The notes below the pieces were generated by a model. The model did not search any database, had not been told where the DNA came from, and saw only the letters and a list, made by a program, of their open reading frames with translations. A program made the translations under genes and the position numbers. From assembly GCA_023450775.1 (NCBI GenBank), contig JAEXGP010000137.1, positions 1 to 7,821 on the forward strand: a stretch of 7,821 nucleotides of DNA, written 5' to 3'. Positions 5,649 through 7,821 of this stretch are shown piece by piece (the first letter of the stretch is position 1; each line of letters starts with the position of its first letter). Source of the DNA: Actinomycetes bacterium. GTDB lineage: Bacteria; Actinomycetota; Acidimicrobiia; Acidimicrobiales; Microtrichaceae.

Positions 5649-6052
5649 CCAACCAGGCCGCCACCGACTCGCTGCGCGAGCTCATGCCGCTCGCGGCGCT
5701 CCTCCGCTTCTCCGTCGATCGCAGCTCGGCGGACGAGGTGGTCCTCACCGCGCCGTGGGCGCCTGAGCACTGCACGACCGGCGGCATCCTCCACGGCGGC
5801 TACCTGATGGCGCTGGCCGACGCGGCCGGCGCGCTGTGCGCCGTGCAGAACCTGCGGCCCGACACGTGGACGTCCACGATCGAGTCCAAGACGAACCTGT
5901 TCCGTCCGGTGCCGTCCGGGACGGTGACCGCCACGAGCACTCCGATCCACGTCGGGCGCACGACGATCGTCGTCCAGACCGACGTCACCCGCGACGACGG
6001 CAAGCTCGCCACCCGCACCACCCAGACGCAGGCGGTGCTGCCGGGCTCCTAG
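5645..6052 (+). CDS. Hotdog-fold acyl-CoA thioesterase, PaaI/YdiI type
   Basis: A 135-residue hotdog thioesterase, the usual size of the family. The active-site helix is TGGILHGGYLMALADAAG (45-62). Asp59 stands where PaaI has its catalytic Asp and YdiI/MenI its Glu, and His50-Gly51-Gly52 is the conserved HGG. Downstream, SKTNLFRPVPSGTVTATST and PIHVGRTTIVVQTDVTRDDGK match the family's beta-sheet core. It should hydrolyse an acyl-CoA, probably aromatic, in the cytoplasm. With menB about 0.85 kb away on the other strand, DHNA-CoA is an attractive substrate, which would make it a functional MenI; this is inference. The GTG start overlaps the VOC stop by 4 nt, so the two are translationally coupled. 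The stop codon sits in a 12-bp palindrome (6045-6056). Confidence 0.92.
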   Translation: MTNQAATDSLRELMPLAALLRFSVDRSSADEVVLTAPWAPEHCTTGGILHGGYLMALADAAGALCAVQNLRPDTWTSTIESKTNLFRPVPSGTVTATSTPIHVGRTTIVVQTDVTRDDGKLATRTTQTQAVLPGS

Positions 6053-6066
6053 GAGCGCGATCGGCG

Positions 6067-6690
6067 TCAGTCCTCGGGGGCCAGCGAGGCGAACGCCCTG
6101 ATCCGGTCGAGCTGGGCGGCCCGAGCCGACGGATCGGCCGAGCCGACCAGCACGTAGTCGTCCGCGAGCTCCGGGCGCAGCTCGGTGCCGTCGAGCATCC
6201 ACGGTTGCGCCAGGCGGCGCGGGACACGCACCCGCTCCGGGTGCTCGTAGGTGCCGAAGAGGTGGTCCCACACCGACGTGGTCACGCCGTGGTTGGCCCG
6301 GGGATGCCCGAAGTGGTGGTGGAAGTGGTGACGGCGCAGCCACGTGGAGTACCAGCCGCGAGGACCGCGCAGGTGCGCCATCGCGTGCTGGTGCTCGTAG
6401 CCGGCGTAGCCCAGGCACCAGCCGACGCCCAGGGCCAGACCGGGGGGACCGACGAGCAGCCACCCGATCGGCGCCCACAGGACCATGCCGACCAGGATCA
6501 CGCCGGCCCAGCTGAGCAGGTGCGTGTGCGAGAAGGCCCACCCCGAGCCGACGTGGTGCTCGAGGTGCTCGCGGCTCATGATCCCGCGGCCGTTCAGGGC
6601 GTGCATGGCGAACCGGTGCAACAGGTACTCGGCGAACGTCCACAGGACGGCACCCGCGACGAGCGCGGCGACGATCACGATGGCGGTCAC
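6067..6690 (-). CDS. Fatty acid hydroxylase/sterol desaturase family membrane enzyme
   Basis: A 207-residue integral membrane protein of the di-iron, histidine-rich hydroxylase superfamily. The first membrane segment is at 3-23, directly followed by HRFAMH (His25, His30). HLEHH is at 42-46. Two further hydrophobic segments lie at about 58-80 and 83-98. EHQHAMAH is at 99-106 and RHHFHHHFGH at 120-129, followed by the family signature NHGVTTSVWDHLFGTY (133-148). All histidine clusters needed for two iron atoms are present. The family hydroxylates or desaturates lipids, sterols or carotenoids with O2; the substrate here is unknown. The GTG at 6690 overlaps the TetR stop by 4 nt, so the pair is coupled and the regulator probably controls this enzyme. 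The frame running further upstream to 7578 is a shadow of the TetR gene. Confidence 0.92.
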   Translation of the reverse strand: MTAIVIVAALVAGAVLWTFAEYLLHRFAMHALNGRGIMSREHLEHHVGSGWAFSHTHLLSWAGVILVGMVLWAPIGWLLVGPPGLALGVGWCLGYAGYEHQHAMAHLRGPRGWYSTWLRRHHFHHHFGHPRANHGVTTSVWDHLFGTYEHPERVRVPRRLAQPWMLDGTELRPELADDYVLVGSADPSARAAQLDRIRAFASLAPED

Positions 6691-7490
6691 GGCGTGGCTC
6701 CCGGTCGGGCGTCGCGCCACGACGTGGCGGCGGCGCGGGCAACGGTCAGGTCGTCGGGATCGGCGCCCCAGCCGAGCAGGAGCGCGGCGGTGAGCTCCCG
6801 ACCGAGCACGGTCCCCGTGGTGGGCAGGCCCATGACGAGTCCGTCGGTGAGCAGGGCGCCGTTGAGCGCGACCACCCACGAGATCGTCCGCACCAGGTCG
6901 CCGTCGGCGGCCTGGTCGAGCGGGTCCAGGACCTCGGGCGCCGGCTGCAGCGCGCCGACCGAGACCGCGTCGACCAGCAGCTGACGCGGCACCGCGAGCA
7001 CGGCCATGGCCGCCGGCACGACGGCGGCGATGTCGTCGGTGTCCTGGCCGCCGTCGGTGACGAGCAGCCGCTGCTGGAGCCGGAACTCGTGCGGGTGGTC
7101 GTCCGGCGCTGCGAGGAACAGCTCGCCGAAGGCCCACAACCGGGCCAGCCCGCCGGCGGCGGCCGACAGTCCGGCCCCGGCCACCCGGGCGTCCCAGGCC
7201 GCCACCGCATCTGCGGCGACGCCGCCCAGGGTGGCCAGCGCTCGGGTCTGCAGCGCGGCGAGCAGGGCGCTGCGCGACGGGAAGTACGTGTAGAGCGAGG
7301 CGGTCGCGTAGTCGGAGGCCTCGGCGAGCGCCGCCATGGTCAGTCCCTCGATGCCGTCCGCGGCCACGAGCTCGGCGGCGAGGTCGAGCAGGTGGTCGCG
7401 GCGGGCCTCCCGCTTGCGGGTCCGGCGATCGGGCGATGTGCGACCGATCGATCCGCTGTCGATCGATGTCGGGACGTTTTCCGAAGGCAC
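6687..7490 (-). CDS. TetR/AcrR-family transcriptional regulator
   Basis: A 267-residue regulator. Residues 22-80 form the N-terminal DNA-binding domain: RRTRKREARRDHLLDLAAEL, then GIEGLTMAALAEASDYATASLYTYF (46-70), the helix-turn-helix with the typical LYTYFPSRSALL ending. The remaining roughly 185 residues are a helical ligand-binding and dimerisation domain with no motif I can tie to a ligand. The start is uncertain. GTG at 7490 lies one base from the predicted transcription start of a TTGACA promoter and inside a perfect inverted repeat, fitting a leaderless message. TTG at 7526 would add 12 residues, overlaps the upstream stop by 4 nt and has GGAGGG 10 nt upstream. Its stop overlaps the hydroxylase GTG. 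It is probably autoregulated and the local regulator of the hydroxylase. Confidence 0.88.
   Translation of the reverse strand: MPSENVPTSIDSGSIGRTSPDRRTRKREARRDHLLDLAAELVAADGIEGLTMAALAEASDYATASLYTYFPSRSALLAALQTRALATLGGVAADAVAAWDARVAGAGLSAAAGGLARLWAFGELFLAAPDDHPHEFRLQQRLLVTDGGQDTDDIAAVVPAAMAVLAVPRQLLVDAVSVGALQPAPEVLDPLDQAADGDLVRTISWVVALNGALLTDGLVMGLPTTGTVLGRELTAALLLGWGADPDDLTVARAAATSWRDARPGATP
7447..7467. repeat. Second inverted repeat with a 7-nt spacer
   Basis: ATCGATC and GATCGAT are separated by 7 nt, the same spacer as the larger repeat at 7473-7503. A third pair, CGATCGG and CCGATCG with an 11-nt spacer, lies at 7426-7450 and overlaps it. All are inside the first codons of the TetR gene and rich in GATC/CGAT words, so chance is a possible explanation. 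Confidence 0.4.
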
Positions 7491-7503
7491 ATCGGAAAAC
7501 GTC
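7473..7503. promoter_or_regulatory. Perfect 12-bp inverted repeat, likely TetR operator
   Basis: GACGTTTTCCGA (7473-7484) and its exact reverse complement TCGGAAAACGTC (7492-7503) are separated by 7 nt. The site covers the candidate -10 and the predicted transcription start of the TetR gene, and the 7-nt loop contains its GTG codon. The position and full symmetry fit an autoregulatory TetR operator. In a message reading through from the DUF167 gene it would form a 12-bp hairpin with the GTG in the loop. The assignment to this TetR is inference. Confidence 0.65.
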
Positions 7504-7526
7504 GCGCCATCGAGGCGGGATGTCAA
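7498..7526 (-). promoter_or_regulatory. Candidate promoter of the TetR gene
   Basis: On the minus strand a consensus -35 TTGACA (7526-7521) is followed after exactly 17 nt by GACGTT (7503-7498), a weak -10 that keeps the second-position A and final T. The expected start is near 7491, one base from the GTG at 7490, giving an almost leaderless message. The -10 is the first half of the inverted repeat, so operator binding would block polymerase. The -35 overlaps the stop codon of the DUF167 gene. Confidence 0.45.
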
Positions 7527-7810
7527 CCCTTCGGCGCCCTCCGCAGCTCGTCGAGGCGCGCGGACAGGGCGGCGGCATCGCCGTCGACGTGCACCCGTTT
7601 GCGACGCGAGGTGTGGCCGCCCACGATCTCGACCGCCGAGCGCGGCACCCCGAGCTCGGCCGCCAGCAGCTTCCGGACCGCGTCGTTGGCCCGGCCGTCG
7701 GTCGGCGGCGCCGAGACCCGCACCGCCAGCGCGCCGTCGTGGTCGCCCTCGATCGCGTCGCGCCGGCCGCCCGGGCGCACGTGCAGCGCGAACGTGAGGC
7801 CGTCGGCCAC
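7523..7810 (-). CDS. DUF167/YggU-family protein
   Basis: A 95-residue protein of the DUF167 (YggU) family, whose function is not established. The conserved elements are in order: LTFALHVRPGGRRDAIEGDH (5-24), LAVRVSAPPTDGRANDAVRKLL (28-49) with the diagnostic APPxDGxAN, LGVPRSAVEIVGGHTSRRKRV (53-73), and a C-terminal helix. The length is normal for the family, so the GTG at 7810 is a reasonable start. No clear Shine-Dalgarno sequence is visible in the 11 bases left before the window edge, and the frame is open upstream, so an earlier start cannot be excluded. The stop TGA lies at 7525-7523, inside the putative -35 of the TetR gene. Confidence 0.9.
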   Translation of the reverse strand: MADGLTFALHVRPGGRRDAIEGDHDGALAVRVSAPPTDGRANDAVRKLLAAELGVPRSAVEIVGGHTSRRKRVHVDGDAAALSARLDELRRAPKG

Positions 7811-7821
7811 CCCGGCTACGC

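Noticed and set aside
4792..5787. Upstream extension of the MenB frame giving a 644-residue fusion
   Set aside because: The extension is Arg/Ser-rich, without motifs, and overlaps the rhodanese on the same strand and the second VOC gene on the other. MenB is full length from 4791 with a strong ribosome-binding site.
6045..6056. GCTCCTAGGAGC, a perfect palindrome at the thioesterase stop codon, as a terminator
   Set aside because: It has no loop and no U-run, so it cannot form a normal terminator hairpin. It may be chance around a TAG stop.
5836..6984. Long plus-strand frame (382 residues) across the thioesterase, hydroxylase and TetR genes
   Set aside because: It spans three well-supported genes and shows only low-complexity Arg/Ala/Pro sequence.

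Overview
The window is very GC-rich and gene-dense. GTG starts are frequent, genes overlap by four bases (GTGA), and the lipoproteins carry Ser/Thr-rich linkers. Together with a mycobacterial-type MenB this points to an actinomycete-like bacterium that uses menaquinone. An Acidimicrobiia-type lineage is my guess; no rRNA or other lineage marker is present to prove it.

Layout. (1) 1-2027, minus strand: two exported lipoproteins in a row. The upstream one is a SurE-type phosphatase domain behind a lipobox. The downstream one, cut by the left edge, has a MopE-type metal-binding motif followed by a probable beta-helix and a Gly-rich region. (2) 2104-3815, plus strand: an RNase Z/arylsulfatase-like metallo-beta-lactamase-fold hydrolase, a VOC (glyoxalase-fold) protein and a small membrane protein resembling TMEM254/DUF4499, probably one transcript. 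(3) 3853-5204, minus strand: a single-domain rhodanese translationally coupled to menB (dihydroxynaphthoyl-CoA synthase). (4) 5268-6052, plus strand, divergent from the rhodanese: a second VOC protein coupled to a hotdog thioesterase. (5) 6067-7810, minus strand: a DUF167/YggU protein, a TetR-family regulator and a fatty acid hydroxylase/sterol desaturase family membrane enzyme, tightly packed.

How they may work together. MenB makes DHNA-CoA, and the neighbouring hotdog thioesterase has the sequence features of the enzymes that hydrolyse it (MenI/YdiI type), so blocks 3 and 4 may hold two successive menaquinone steps. In block 5 the TetR gene overlaps the hydroxylase gene and has a perfect 12-bp inverted repeat at its 5' end. 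That repeat sits where the -10 region and start codon of a leaderless transcript would be, which suggests an autoregulated regulator-hydroxylase unit.

I saw no tRNA, rRNA, CRISPR array, insertion sequence or phage gene, and no gene-free stretch above 300 bases. The largest gap is 170 bases, between the two lipoprotein genes. I found no clearly new multi-gene defence or mobile system. The most worthwhile leads are the TetR operator, the candidate DHNA-CoA thioesterase, the lipid-anchored SurE and the bacterial TMEM254-like protein.
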